Shown here: one piece after another, positions 50,187 to 58,671 of the stretch | Layout of the letters: each line of letters opens with the position of its first letter | Position numbering within the stretch: the first letter of the stretch is position 1 | NCBI RefSeq assembly: GCF_000426285.1 | Contig: NZ_AUFB01000007.1 | Location: forward strand, 186,001-250,000 | Reading direction: 5' to 3' | Source: Rhizobium leucaenae USDA 9039 | Lineage (GTDB): Bacteria > Pseudomonadota > Alphaproteobacteria > Rhizobiales > Rhizobiaceae | Length of the DNA stretch: 64,000 nt | The notes under the pieces: model-generated | The model's database searches: none | The model's input: only the letters and a program-made list of their open reading frames with translations | Told to the model about the DNA's origin: nothing | Translations under genes and position numbers: made by a program

Positions 50187-51389
50187 ATGACCGATCATAG
50201 GACCAAGAAACCGCCGCTTTCCGGCATTCGCGTCATCGAACTGGCCCGCATTCTTGCCGGTCCCTGGGCAGGGCAGATGCTGGCCGATCTCGGTGCCGAT
50301 GTCATAAAGGTCGAGAATCCCGATGGAGGCGACGACACGCGCCAGTGGGGTCCGCCCTTCGTCGAGGGCAAGGATGGGGAAAACCTGTCGGCCGCCTACT
50401 ACCACTGCGCCAATCGCGGCAAGCGTTCCGTTGTCGCTGATCTGAAGACCGAAGAGGGCCAAAACCTTGTTCGACGGTTGGTCATGACCGCCGATGTGGT
50501 GATCGAGAATTTCAAACTTGGTGGCCTGGTCAAATATGGGCTCGACTATGAAAGCTTGAGGAAGATCAATCCCAAACTGGTCTATTGTTCGATCACCGGC
50601 TTCGGCCAGACGGGCCCCTATGCCGCTCTCGCAGGCTACGACTATATCGTCCAGGGCATGTCGGGCTTCATGTCGATTACCGGCGAGCCGGATGGACAGC
50701 CGATGAAAGCAGGCGTCGCGATCGCCGATATCTTCACAGGTATCTATGCCGTCTCCGCGATAGAAGCGGCCCTGATCCACGCGCTGAAGACCGGCGAAGG
50801 TCAGCTCGTCGATATGGCGCTGCTCGACGTGCAATCCGCCGTGCTCGCCAATCAGAACATGAACTACCTGATTTCCGGCAAGGCTCCCGGGCGCCTCGGA
50901 AACGCGCATCCTAATATTTCGCCCTATGAGGTCGTGCCGACATCAGATGGCTACCTGATCCTTGCCGTCGGCAATGACGGACAGTTCCGCCGTCTCTGCG
51001 CAATTCTCGGCATCGAGGCCTATGCGGACGACCAGCGCTATGTCACCAACAAGGCTCGCGTCGCCCATCGCAATGACGTCCGCGCCTTCATCTCGGCGAA
51101 AACGCTTTCCTGGAAGAAGGCCGATCTGCTGAAAGCCTGCGAGGACAATGCTGTGCCGGCCGGCGCGATCAACACGATCGAAGACATGTTCGCGGACCCG
51201 CAGATTGAGGCTCGCGGAATTCGGATCGATCTCGAGGATGCCGCCGGCACCGTCATCCCGAGCGTGCGTACACCGGTCGTCCTGTCGGAAACGCCGCTGA
51301 CGTACAAGCGGCCAAGTCCGCGTCTTGGTGAACATCAGGAGGAGGTTCTCGCCGAATTGGCAGAACTGGAAGGAAGGGCAAAACCATGA
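50187..51389 (+). CDS. Class III CoA-transferase (CaiB/BaiF/formyl-CoA transferase family)
   Basis: This enzyme moves CoA between carboxylic acids through an aspartyl-CoA intermediate. The 400-residue protein has the family start (GIRVIELARILAGPWAGQMLADLGADVIKVE), the TGFGQTGPYA motif and the likely catalytic Asp181 (AIADIFTG), equivalent by position to Asp169 of formyl-CoA transferase. Its last codon overlaps the ThDP gene by four bases. A class III CoA-transferase next to a ThDP decarboxylase recalls the oxalate pair Frc/Oxc, but other acyl-CoA substrates are equally possible. Confidence 0.88.
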   Translation: MTDHRTKKPPLSGIRVIELARILAGPWAGQMLADLGADVIKVENPDGGDDTRQWGPPFVEGKDGENLSAAYYHCANRGKRSVVADLKTEEGQNLVRRLVMTADVVIENFKLGGLVKYGLDYESLRKINPKLVYCSITGFGQTGPYAALAGYDYIVQGMSGFMSITGEPDGQPMKAGVAIADIFTGIYAVSAIEAALIHALKTGEGQLVDMALLDVQSAVLANQNMNYLISGKAPGRLGNAHPNISPYEVVPTSDGYLILAVGNDGQFRRLCAILGIEAYADDQRYVTNKARVAHRNDVRAFISAKTLSWKKADLLKACEDNAVPAGAINTIEDMFADPQIEARGIRIDLEDAAGTVIPSVRTPVVLSETPLTYKRPSPRLGEHQEEVLAELAELEGRAKP

Positions 51390-53044
51390 AGCGCACCGGC
51401 GGCCAGCTCATCGTCGAAGCTTTGAAGGCAAACGGCGTACATCGCATCTCCTGCGTTCCCGGCGAAAGCTTTCTTGCCGTGCTCGACGCGCTGCATGACA
51501 GCGATATCGACGTGCTCGTTTGCCGCCAGGAGGGCGGCGCGGCGATGATGGCGGACGCATGGGGCCGGCTGACGGGCGAGCCTGGCGTCTGCATGGTAAC
51601 CCGCGGTCCAGGTGCCACAAATGCCTCTGCCGGCCTCCATATTGCCCGACAGGATTCAATACCGATGATCCTCTTCATCGGCCAGGTGCAGCGCGATGCT
51701 CGCGAGCGTGAAGCCTTCCAGGAGGTGGAGTTCCGCCGCGCCTTTACCGAATTCGCCAAATGGGTCGGCGAGATCGACGATGCGGCACGCATTCCGGAAT
51801 TCGTCACCCGCGCCTTCGCCGTGGCGACATCAGGGCGGCCCGGCCCCGTCGTACTGACCCTGCCCGAAGACATGCTGCGCGACGAGGTCGAGGCGCCGCA
51901 TGCTAAGCGCTACATGCCGGTAGCGGCCCATCCGGGCCGTAGCCAGATCGACGACCTCCATTCGCGTCTCATTGCAGCCGAACGACCCATGGTGATCCTC
52001 GGCGGCACGCGCTGGAATGAGGATGCGGTCGCGGGCGTCAGAAGCTTCGCCGAGCGCTTCAAGCTGCCGGTCGGCTGCTCCTTCCGCCGCCAGATGCTGT
52101 TCGATCATCTGCATCCGAACTATGCCGGCGATGTCGGCATCGGCATCAATCCGGCGCTGGCGAAGGAGATCAAGGAAGCGGACCTGCTGATCCTTCTCGG
52201 CGGACGCCTTTCCGAGATGCCATCGTCCGGCTATACGCTCGTCGATATCCCCTACCCGCGCCAGCAGCTCGTGCACGTCCATCCTGATCCGTCCGAACTC
52301 GGCCGCGTCTATCGTGCGGATCTGGCGATCTGCGCCAGCCCCGCCGATTTCATGGCAGCGCTCGCCGATTTGGAAGCCCCGGCAAACCCGTATTGGACCG
52401 AGCGGACCGAGCGCATGCATGCCGCTTATCTCGCCTGGTCGACGACACCGGAGAAGAGCCCCGGCGCCGTGCATATGGGCCGGGTTATGGACTGGATCGA
52501 GGCCAATACCGCGCCCGATACGATCTTTACCAATGGGGCCGGCAACTACGCCACCTGGCTGCACCGCTTCCATCGCTTTCGCCGCTTCAACACCCAGGCC
52601 GCCCCGACCTCGGGTTCTATGGGCTACGGCCTGCCGGCGGCGGTTGCCGCCAAGCACCTCTTTCCCGAGCGCGAAGTGATCTGCTTTGCCGGCGACGGTT
52701 GTTTCATGATGCACGGGCAGGAATTTGCAACCGCCGTGCAATATCACCTGCCCTTGATCGCACTGGTCATCAACAACGGCATGTACGGCACCATCCGCAT
52801 GCATCAGGAGCGGGAATATCCCGGCCGCGTCAGCGCAACGATGCTCAGCAATCCCGATTTTGCGGCCTTTGCCCGTGCCTATGGCGGCCATGGCGAGACG
52901 GTAAAAGCGACGGAAGAATTCGGCCCGGCCTTCGAACGCGCGCGTGACAGCGGCAAGCCGGCGATCATCGAGATCGTGCTCGATCCCGAGGCCATCACGC
53001 CCTCACGGACGCTGTCGGAAATTTCGCAAACAAAAAGCCGGTGA
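51386..53044 (+). CDS. Thiamine-diphosphate enzyme (acetolactate synthase / oxalyl-CoA decarboxylase family)
   Basis: This 552-residue ThDP enzyme has all three domains: the N-terminal PYR domain with the activating Glu49 (CRQEGGAAMM), a central DHS-like domain, and the C-terminal PP domain with the GDGCFMMHGQE...NN cofactor motif. It cleaves or joins C-C bonds next to a carbonyl. The four-base overlap with the CoA-transferase suggests an acyl-CoA or 2-oxo-acid substrate. It lacks features that would settle acetolactate synthase versus oxalyl-CoA decarboxylase by eye. The stop lies inside the terminator palindrome. Confidence 0.85.
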   Translation: MKRTGGQLIVEALKANGVHRISCVPGESFLAVLDALHDSDIDVLVCRQEGGAAMMADAWGRLTGEPGVCMVTRGPGATNASAGLHIARQDSIPMILFIGQVQRDAREREAFQEVEFRRAFTEFAKWVGEIDDAARIPEFVTRAFAVATSGRPGPVVLTLPEDMLRDEVEAPHAKRYMPVAAHPGRSQIDDLHSRLIAAERPMVILGGTRWNEDAVAGVRSFAERFKLPVGCSFRRQMLFDHLHPNYAGDVGIGINPALAKEIKEADLLILLGGRLSEMPSSGYTLVDIPYPRQQLVHVHPDPSELGRVYRADLAICASPADFMAALADLEAPANPYWTERTERMHAAYLAWSTTPEKSPGAVHMGRVMDWIEANTAPDTIFTNGAGNYATWLHRFHRFRRFNTQAAPTSGSMGYGLPAAVAAKHLFPEREVICFAGDGCFMMHGQEFATAVQYHLPLIALVINNGMYGTIRMHQEREYPGRVSATMLSNPDFAAFARAYGGHGETVKATEEFGPAFERARDSGKPAIIEIVLDPEAITPSRTLSEISQTKSR

Positions 53045-53064
53045 GAGCGCTCTCACCGGCTTTT
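53033..53064. terminator. Bidirectional terminator overlapping the ThDP stop codon
   Basis: A perfect 32-bp palindrome (AAAAGCCGGTGAGAGC and its complement) can form a 14-pair hairpin with T-runs both ways, between convergent genes. It contains the TGA of the upstream gene. Confidence 0.9.
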
Positions 53065-53087
53065 CAAAAATGCATCAAAATCCGAGA

Positions 53088-53432
53088 TTAGTCGATCGCC
53101 GCGGTGACGATGAACTCGACCTTGTATTTCGGAGCAGCAAGCTTGGCCTCGCTGGTCGCACGAGCCGGCGTGTTGGCTGGATCGACCCAAGCTTCCCAGG
53201 CTGCGTTCATTTCAGCGAAATACGCGATATCGGAGAGATAGATGATCGTCTGCAGGATCTTCGACTTGTTGGAGCCGGCTGCAGCGAGCAGACGATCGAC
53301 TTCGGCGAGCGCCGACTTGCACTGATCCGTGACGCTTTCGCCTTCACCAACCTGGCCGGCGAGATAAACGGTGTTGCCGTGGATGACAGCGCCGCTCATA
53401 CGGGTTCCGACGTCGATACGCTTGATGCTCAT
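53088..53432 (-). CDS. RidA-family protein
   Basis: RidA-type proteins hydrolyse reactive enamine/imine intermediates of PLP enzymes, releasing 2-oxo acids and ammonia. The 114-residue protein (ATG 53430-53432, AGGAG upstream) has the family layout. Its active-site Arg lies in NTPARATSEAKLA, and the C-terminus ends EFIVTAAID. It belongs to the YjgH/other-Rid side rather than archetypal RidA, judging by the LAAPKYKVEF segment. It sits about 90 bp downstream of a CxxGxR protein on the same strand. Confidence 0.85.
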   Translation of the reverse strand: MSIKRIDVGTRMSGAVIHGNTVYLAGQVGEGESVTDQCKSALAEVDRLLAAAGSNKSKILQTIIYLSDIAYFAEMNAAWEAWVDPANTPARATSEAKLAAPKYKVEFIVTAAID

Positions 53433-53524
53433 GCTTCTCTCCTGATGTTGTGCTGTGACGGGTAACAAACCGGGCGCTGCCATCGGCAACGCCCTCAATC
53501 TCTTGCATATTTCGCGGTAGTCGC

Positions 53525-53863
53525 TTAGCCGCGGATATGGTGCGTCTTCTGATAGATCGCGGTCGAGCGTGCGCCGGAGCGGCAATAACCAAGCATCGGA
53601 CGCGGGAATTCGTCGAGCGCGTCGACCATACCCTGCACAGCCTCTTCGGTCACGCCCATCGGTCCGACAGGCACATGCGCGATTTCGAGCCCAAGCTCCT
53701 TGGCGCGGGCTTCGATGACGGAAAACGGCGTCTGATCCGGGCTCTCATTGTCCGGACGATGGCAGACGATCGAGTTGAAACCCATGGCCTTGATCTGATC
53801 GAGATCCTCCAGTGTGATCTGGCCGGAAACCGAGTATTCATCATCGATCGGGCGGATATCCAT
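53525..53863 (-). CDS. DUF442 / TIGR01244-type CxxGxR protein
   Basis: This 112-residue cytosolic protein has a rhodanese/phosphatase-like fold and an active-site loop YCRSGARS (Cys94, Arg99). The C-x4-R spacing is that of rhodaneses rather than the C-x5-R of protein tyrosine phosphatases, so sulfur transfer or persulfide chemistry is as likely as dephosphorylation. The same domain heads Blh (beta-lactamase-hydrolase-like) persulfide dioxygenases. It is codirectional with ridA. Function is unproven. Confidence 0.8.
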   Translation of the reverse strand: MDIRPIDDEYSVSGQITLEDLDQIKAMGFNSIVCHRPDNESPDQTPFSVIEARAKELGLEIAHVPVGPMGVTEEAVQGMVDALDEFPRPMLGYCRSGARSTAIYQKTHHIRG

Positions 53864-53937
53864 GGTTTATTTCCTCTGTGAAACCGAGGGCCATGATCTA
53901 CGCCGCCATAGAGCAAGCGTCAACCGATTCACGCCCG

Positions 53938-54777
53938 TCAGACGAAGGCAAAGTTGAGGGCGAAACTTCTGGCTTCCCCAGGCTGAAGAATATTGAATTC
54001 ACCCGCCTCCTCCAGCTCGGCGCGTGAGACCCAACGATGCGAAACGGGCTCGATGCCGAGGACATCAGCCGGCGCGCGCTGGTTGCGCCAGACCTGCAGG
54101 AAGGGCAGCGTATCCCTGCCGAAGCGGACCCGCAGCGATTTGCCGCCAATGGCAGCGATCGGCCCGAGGCTTATTTCGGACCAATCCTCACCTTTCGCGG
54201 TTGCCGGCACGCAGAAAAGACCGCCCAGTTCCTCGCCGAAAGTCCACGGGAAGCCGCCGTTCTCCAGCATCTGACCGGAGAGGCGCACGCCGTCATCGAA
54301 CCATTTGCCGCCGACATTCATATGATACATCAGGAAGACCGGCATCGCCTCGATGCTGGTATTGACGACACGGTCCGAGAGCGAAACCTCACCTGTCGCG
54401 CCGTCGATACGCCAATGGCGCTCGAGCCGTGCCGTGCGGCGTTCGGCGGTGACGATATCGATGTCGGCGCGGCACTCCGCATTGCCGTTCTCGAACCGGG
54501 TCCAGAGAATCTTGGCTGGATGTGAGGAGAAGGAGCCGTGCAGCGGATAGCGCTTGCCCCCGAAAGGGTCAGACATCGGTTCCGGATGGCGGATATGATC
54601 CGGACCGCAGGTGAAGAGAAATCCCTCCAGCGAATGATCGATGCGCGGGTCACCATCATCCGGGATGGCGCGTCCCGGCGCGAGATTGTTGCCGTCCACG
54701 ATGCAGGCGCCGATGTCCAGCACCGAACTCTCATCCAGCGTCAGTTTCGGTCCCCTGGCTGCGGCAAAGTCCATCAT
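53938..54777 (-). CDS. Aldose 1-epimerase-like protein (DUF4432)
   Basis: This 279-residue protein of the galactose-mutarotase-like superfamily carries the DUF4432 patterns (GFLFTCGPDHIR, YPLHGSFSSHPA, YHMNVGG) with likely catalytic His and Glu residues. Members bind or interconvert sugars, possibly acting on branched or modified sugar acids. I start at ATG 54775-54777 after GGAGG; the frame is open for 22 more codons. No transporter or kinase is adjacent, so the substrate cannot be inferred. Confidence 0.78.
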   Translation of the reverse strand: MMDFAAARGPKLTLDESSVLDIGACIVDGNNLAPGRAIPDDGDPRIDHSLEGFLFTCGPDHIRHPEPMSDPFGGKRYPLHGSFSSHPAKILWTRFENGNAECRADIDIVTAERRTARLERHWRIDGATGEVSLSDRVVNTSIEAMPVFLMYHMNVGGKWFDDGVRLSGQMLENGGFPWTFGEELGGLFCVPATAKGEDWSEISLGPIAAIGGKSLRVRFGRDTLPFLQVWRNQRAPADVLGIEPVSHRWVSRAELEEAGEFNILQPGEARSFALNFAFV

Positions 54778-55004
54778 TTCCTGTAGTCCTCCCTGGTCGG
54801 CTCCTGATCGAGCGTCCTCGTCAAAGTTGGCTCGAAACGGCACAGCCGCGAATTAAATGGTGGTTTGTCTTACCGATCGTTAACTTGACGCCTTGATCAC
54901 ACAAATTTTTATCTTTTATTCAGCATGATACACTCAAATTCCACACTGGCGTCAAAATTGCCATGTGTGTGTCGGCTCAGCCACCATCCGAGGATTCGAC
55001 AGAC

Positions 55005-56462
55005 GTGAACCGGTTCCTGAAATTCAGCCTTGCTCTGGCCCTGACAGCCGCGACATCTGCTCTCGCGTCGATTGATGCGCAGGCACAATATTATCGCGGC
55101 GGGAACGATATCGTTCTGGTGACCCCCGATGGACGCATCCTCGATCAGTATCCGGAACAAGGCGTCGTGACGGTCGCCCGCGACGGACGCGGCCATCGCG
55201 TGTTGATCGACCGCTACGGCAATGTCGTCGCCACCGAGATGCGCGCCAGCACCTATTATCCCCGCGCGCCCCGCCGTGACGGTTACAGTGACGATAGTAA
55301 CCGCTATGGCGACACGCAGCTTTCCAACAATGGCGGCTATCGCGACTATCGCCAGTATCGCAGCAACGATTACGGGAATGATGATGGTTATGTTGATAAC
55401 GGCTATGGCCAGCAGCAGGATCGCGGTGTCGTCACCAGCGGCATTCCGCGCGACGGCGACATCCAACGTGAGCCGCTCGACAATCAACCGCTGCCGGACG
55501 TGAGCGGCCAATCTCAGAATTCGAGCGGTAATGACTACGCATCGATCGATCCGCAGGAGCAGGCACCTGCTATCGAACGCAAGGCCCCTGCCGAGCCCGT
55601 CATTACGCTGAAGGGTAAGTCGAAGATGGAAATCACGGCGCTTGAGGTCTTCCTCGCTCGCCAGGGGATTTCGCCAGGCGCGATCGATGGCCGTATGGGC
55701 GCCAATGTCACCAAAGCGATCTACGCCTATCAACAGATGACCGGTCAGACGCTGAACCCCAACGACACGGATTCGATCCTCGAACAACTGCGCTTGTCGG
55801 GTGGCATGCCGATTGTCAACTACACGATCACGCCTGCCGATGCCGCCGGCCCTTATGTTGCATCGATTCCTGAAGACTACGCCGAGAAGGCACAGATGCC
55901 CTCGCTCGGTTACACCTCCACCACGGAGATGCTGGCCGAACGCTTCCATATGGATGAAGGCTATCTGAAGGAGCTCAACCCCGGCGTCGATTTTACCGTT
56001 CCCGGCAGCACGATCAAAGTGGTCAACACCGGCCCCGGCAAGACCGGCGCCGTCGCCAAGATTTTGGCCGACAAGGGCCGTAAGCAGGTTTTCGCCTATG
56101 ACGCCAGCGGCGCTCTGATTGCCGCCTATCCCGCCAGCATCGGTTCGACCGACACACCGTCGCCATCCGGCACGGTCACGGTCGAGCGTGTCGCCTTCAA
56201 TCCGGGCTACACGTACAATCCGAAGATCAACTTCAAGCAGGGCGCCAACGACAAGATCCTCGACATTCCGCCCGGCCCGAACGGCCCGGTCGGTCTTGTT
56301 TGGATGGCGCTATCGAAGCCGACCTACGGCATTCACGGCACCCCAGACCCTTCGAAGATCGGCAAGTCGCAGAGCCATGGCTGCGTGCGCCTCACCAACT
56401 GGGATGCGACCGAACTTGCCAAGATGGTCAAGCCCGGCGTGGTGGTCGAATTCGTCGATTAA
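55005..56462 (+). CDS. Exported L,D-transpeptidase (YkuD) with PG-binding domain
   Basis: YkuD enzymes form meso-DAP-meso-DAP cross-links or attach proteins to peptidoglycan. From GTG 55005 the 485-residue protein has a Sec signal (MNRFLKFSLALALTAATSA) ending AQA-Q. About 110 residues rich in Tyr, Asp, Asn and Gly follow, then a PG_binding_1 domain (about 208-255), a LysM-like stretch and the YkuD domain with catalytic Cys460 in SHGCVRLTNWD. ATG 54963 is the alternative start but adds residues that spoil the signal. Rhizobia use L,D-cross-links heavily for polar growth. It is followed by a hairpin terminator. Confidence 0.9.
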   Translation: MNRFLKFSLALALTAATSALASIDAQAQYYRGGNDIVLVTPDGRILDQYPEQGVVTVARDGRGHRVLIDRYGNVVATEMRASTYYPRAPRRDGYSDDSNRYGDTQLSNNGGYRDYRQYRSNDYGNDDGYVDNGYGQQQDRGVVTSGIPRDGDIQREPLDNQPLPDVSGQSQNSSGNDYASIDPQEQAPAIERKAPAEPVITLKGKSKMEITALEVFLARQGISPGAIDGRMGANVTKAIYAYQQMTGQTLNPNDTDSILEQLRLSGGMPIVNYTITPADAAGPYVASIPEDYAEKAQMPSLGYTSTTEMLAERFHMDEGYLKELNPGVDFTVPGSTIKVVNTGPGKTGAVAKILADKGRKQVFAYDASGALIAAYPASIGSTDTPSPSGTVTVERVAFNPGYTYNPKINFKQGANDKILDIPPGPNGPVGLVWMALSKPTYGIHGTPDPSKIGKSQSHGCVRLTNWDATELAKMVKPGVVVEFVD

Positions 56463-56484
56463 ATCGCATTTGCGCAAATAGAAC

Positions 56485-56515
56485 AGGCGGCCGAATGAGC
56501 CCTTCGGCGGCCTTT
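56485..56515 (+). terminator. Probable terminator of the L,D-transpeptidase gene
   Basis: Imperfect stem: six outer-to-loop pairs, one mismatch, four more pairs, with a 7-base loop, then TTT. It lies 22 bp after the stop and close to the convergent ParA-like gene. Confidence 0.6.
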
Positions 56516-56531
56516 CTATGGTGAGAATATC

Positions 56532-57248
56532 TTAGGCCGCACTGCGGATCGCCTCATGACCAGTGCTGCGTGCCGAAGCCGTTAACCGCGTCGGCACGAG
56601 CCGCATCATTTCCTCGGCAAAGGCGCGTGCGTTTTCCTGAGCCTTGTCCAGATTGCTGACCCTCGTCGAATCCATCGTATAGAGCGTCCCGCCGCAGTCG
56701 AAGATATCGCGGAAGGCAGAGCGTTCGATGATCGGCGTTTCGAGAACCGCAACACTCCGCTCGGACAATAGCGCTTTCACCACCTGCAGCGCTCTGGTCG
56801 TCACCATCGAATTGACGCGGGTCAGAACGACCGAATGATTGATGCGGATGCCCGCCCGCTGTTCCAGATAGTGCAGCAGTTCCAGCACCTGCGCTCCGCC
56901 CCGTGCATCCATCGCGCAGCCTTGGATTGGTATGAGCACATGATCGGAAAGACCGAGCGCCGTTGCCAACAGCGGCGTGCGAGCGCCTGGCAGGTCCAGG
57001 ATGAAATAGTCCGTCGCACTATTTTCAGAGAGATGCACAGGCAAGGACGCGCTGGTCACGAAATCGATGACCGAGATGTTAGGAACATGGTTGCCGGAAA
57101 TCTCGTACCAGTGCGAAATCCAATGCTGTGGGTCGGCGTCGAGAATGGTGACGCGATAACCGCGCCGCGCCAGTTCGGTGGACAACAGCAAAACCGCCGT
57201 CGTCTTCCCCGCCCCACCTTTCGTATTTGCAAATGTGATAACTGGCAT
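56532..57248 (-). CDS. Orphan ParA/VirC1-like P-loop ATPase
   Basis: This 238-residue protein has a deviant Walker A KGGAGKTT (10-17), the signature lysine of the ParA/MinD group, and Walker B DLPGARTP. The LDADPQHWISHW segment is closer to VirC1 than to chromosomal ParA. No ParB, replication gene or parS-like repeat is adjacent. Such orphans position cargo (e.g. polar or conjugative complexes) or duplicate chromosome-segregation functions. It is divergent from nothing and lies convergent with the L,D-transpeptidase gene. Confidence 0.83.
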   Translation of the reverse strand: MPVITFANTKGGAGKTTAVLLLSTELARRGYRVTILDADPQHWISHWYEISGNHVPNISVIDFVTSASLPVHLSENSATDYFILDLPGARTPLLATALGLSDHVLIPIQGCAMDARGGAQVLELLHYLEQRAGIRINHSVVLTRVNSMVTTRALQVVKALLSERSVAVLETPIIERSAFRDIFDCGGTLYTMDSTRVSNLDKAQENARAFAEEMMRLVPTRLTASARSTGHEAIRSAA

Positions 57249-57522
57249 AGTCGGTCTCCGGCAAGATGGCGGTGAGCACGAACATCGCTCTTTTCAGCAC
57301 CGTCTGACTCATTGGTGCAGTTAACGCATTGTTTCGAGATATGGTTAATAAAGCCCTAACGGCACCTGTCGGACGTTAAGGTATCGCTTCGGCGAGGCTT
57401 AACCGACGGCACTGGCGGCACTCTACTTGCGAACTAAAATTGCGATCGCCAACCTGCGAAATCGGCACAAAAAATCGCGCCGCAATCGTCTTGCGGCACG
57501 ATCAAAGGCTGAGGCAATATGC
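57249..57522. other. Intergenic region upstream of the ParA-like gene
   Basis: This 274-bp AT-rich stretch holds the promoter of the ParA-like gene and the end of the alcohol dehydrogenase operon. TTAA-N7-CTAA near 57349-57363 is one base off a CtrA site. No terminator hairpin with a T-run is clear for the dehydrogenase gene. Confidence 0.45.
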
Positions 57523-58671
57523 CTAGAAGCAGTCGCGGAACAGTGCCTTGGTGTTTTCCAGCGTCATCGCCACGGGATTGCCGCCGGCGCTCGGATCGTC
57601 GATCGCCATGGCCGAGAGTTCGTCGATGCGATCGGGCGTGATGCCCATAGCCGAGAGGTTTTCGGGAACACCGAGATCGGCCCGCAGCTTCAATACATAA
57701 TCATAGAAGCCGTCGAAGCCGCCGGAAATGCCGAGATAGGCGGCGGCACGGGCGATCTTGTCCTCGATGGCCTTGCGATTGAAGCGCAGCACGGCCGGCA
57801 TGACGACGGCGTTGGTCATGCCGTGGTGCGTGTTGTAGACGGCGCCGATCGGATGCGACAGCGCATGAATGGCGCCCAGGCCCTTCTGAAAAGCGACGGC
57901 ACCCATGGCGGCGGCGCTCATCATGTTGGCGCGGGCTTCGAGGTCGGTCCCTTCCCTATAGGCGCGCGGCAGGAATTCCTTGACGAGCCGCATGCCTTCC
58001 AGCGCGATGCCGGCGGACATCGGATGATAAAAGGGTGAGGAATAGGCTTCCAGGCAATGGGCGAATGCATCCATGCCGGTGCCGGCGGTGATGATTTTCG
58101 GCATGCCGACGGTCAGTTCCGGATCAGAAATGACGACGCCCGGCAGGAACTTCGGGTGGAAGATGATCTTCTTCACATGCGTTGCGGAATTGGTGATGAC
58201 GCTGGCGCGGCCAACTTCGGAACCAGTGCCGGCAGTCGTCGGCACGGCGACGATCGGAGCAATGCCCTCGACATTGGCGCGGGTCCACCAATCGCCCATA
58301 TCCTCGAAATCCCAGACCGGCCGTGTCTGACCGGCCATGAAGGCGACGCATTTGCCGAGATCGAGGCCCGAGCCGCCGCCGAAGGCGACGACGCCGTCAT
58401 GGCCGCCGTCCTTGAAGGCCTTCACGCCGGCATCGAGGTTCTTCTCGTTCGGGTTTGGATCGACATCGGCGAAGATGGCTCGGCCAAGGCCGGCGTCTTC
58501 GAGAATATCCAGCGCCGTCTTGGTGATCGCCATCGAGGCGAGCCCGCGGTCGGTGATCAGAAGCGGCTTCTTGATACCCAGGCTTTTGCAGGCATCCGCC
58601 AGTTCCGTGATCCGGCCGCGGCCGAGCTTGACGGCGGTGGGATAGCTCCAATTGGCTGAGATATTGCTCAT
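57523..58671 (-). CDS. Iron-containing alcohol dehydrogenase
   Basis: This 382-residue group III (Fe-type) NAD-dependent alcohol dehydrogenase has GGGSGLD for NAD binding (98-104) and metal ligands at Asp201, His205, His269 and His283, matching the spacing in FucO. ATG 58669-58671 overlaps the aldehyde dehydrogenase stop by four bases and has AAGG upstream. It is last in the permease-ligase-ALDH-ADH run, so it probably oxidises the alcohol group of the glutamylated substrate, the aldehyde then passing to the upstream-encoded ALDH. Confidence 0.92.
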   Translation of the reverse strand: MSNISANWSYPTAVKLGRGRITELADACKSLGIKKPLLITDRGLASMAITKTALDILEDAGLGRAIFADVDPNPNEKNLDAGVKAFKDGGHDGVVAFGGGSGLDLGKCVAFMAGQTRPVWDFEDMGDWWTRANVEGIAPIVAVPTTAGTGSEVGRASVITNSATHVKKIIFHPKFLPGVVISDPELTVGMPKIITAGTGMDAFAHCLEAYSSPFYHPMSAGIALEGMRLVKEFLPRAYREGTDLEARANMMSAAAMGAVAFQKGLGAIHALSHPIGAVYNTHHGMTNAVVMPAVLRFNRKAIEDKIARAAAYLGISGGFDGFYDYVLKLRADLGVPENLSAMGITPDRIDELSAMAIDDPSAGGNPVAMTLENTKALFRDCF

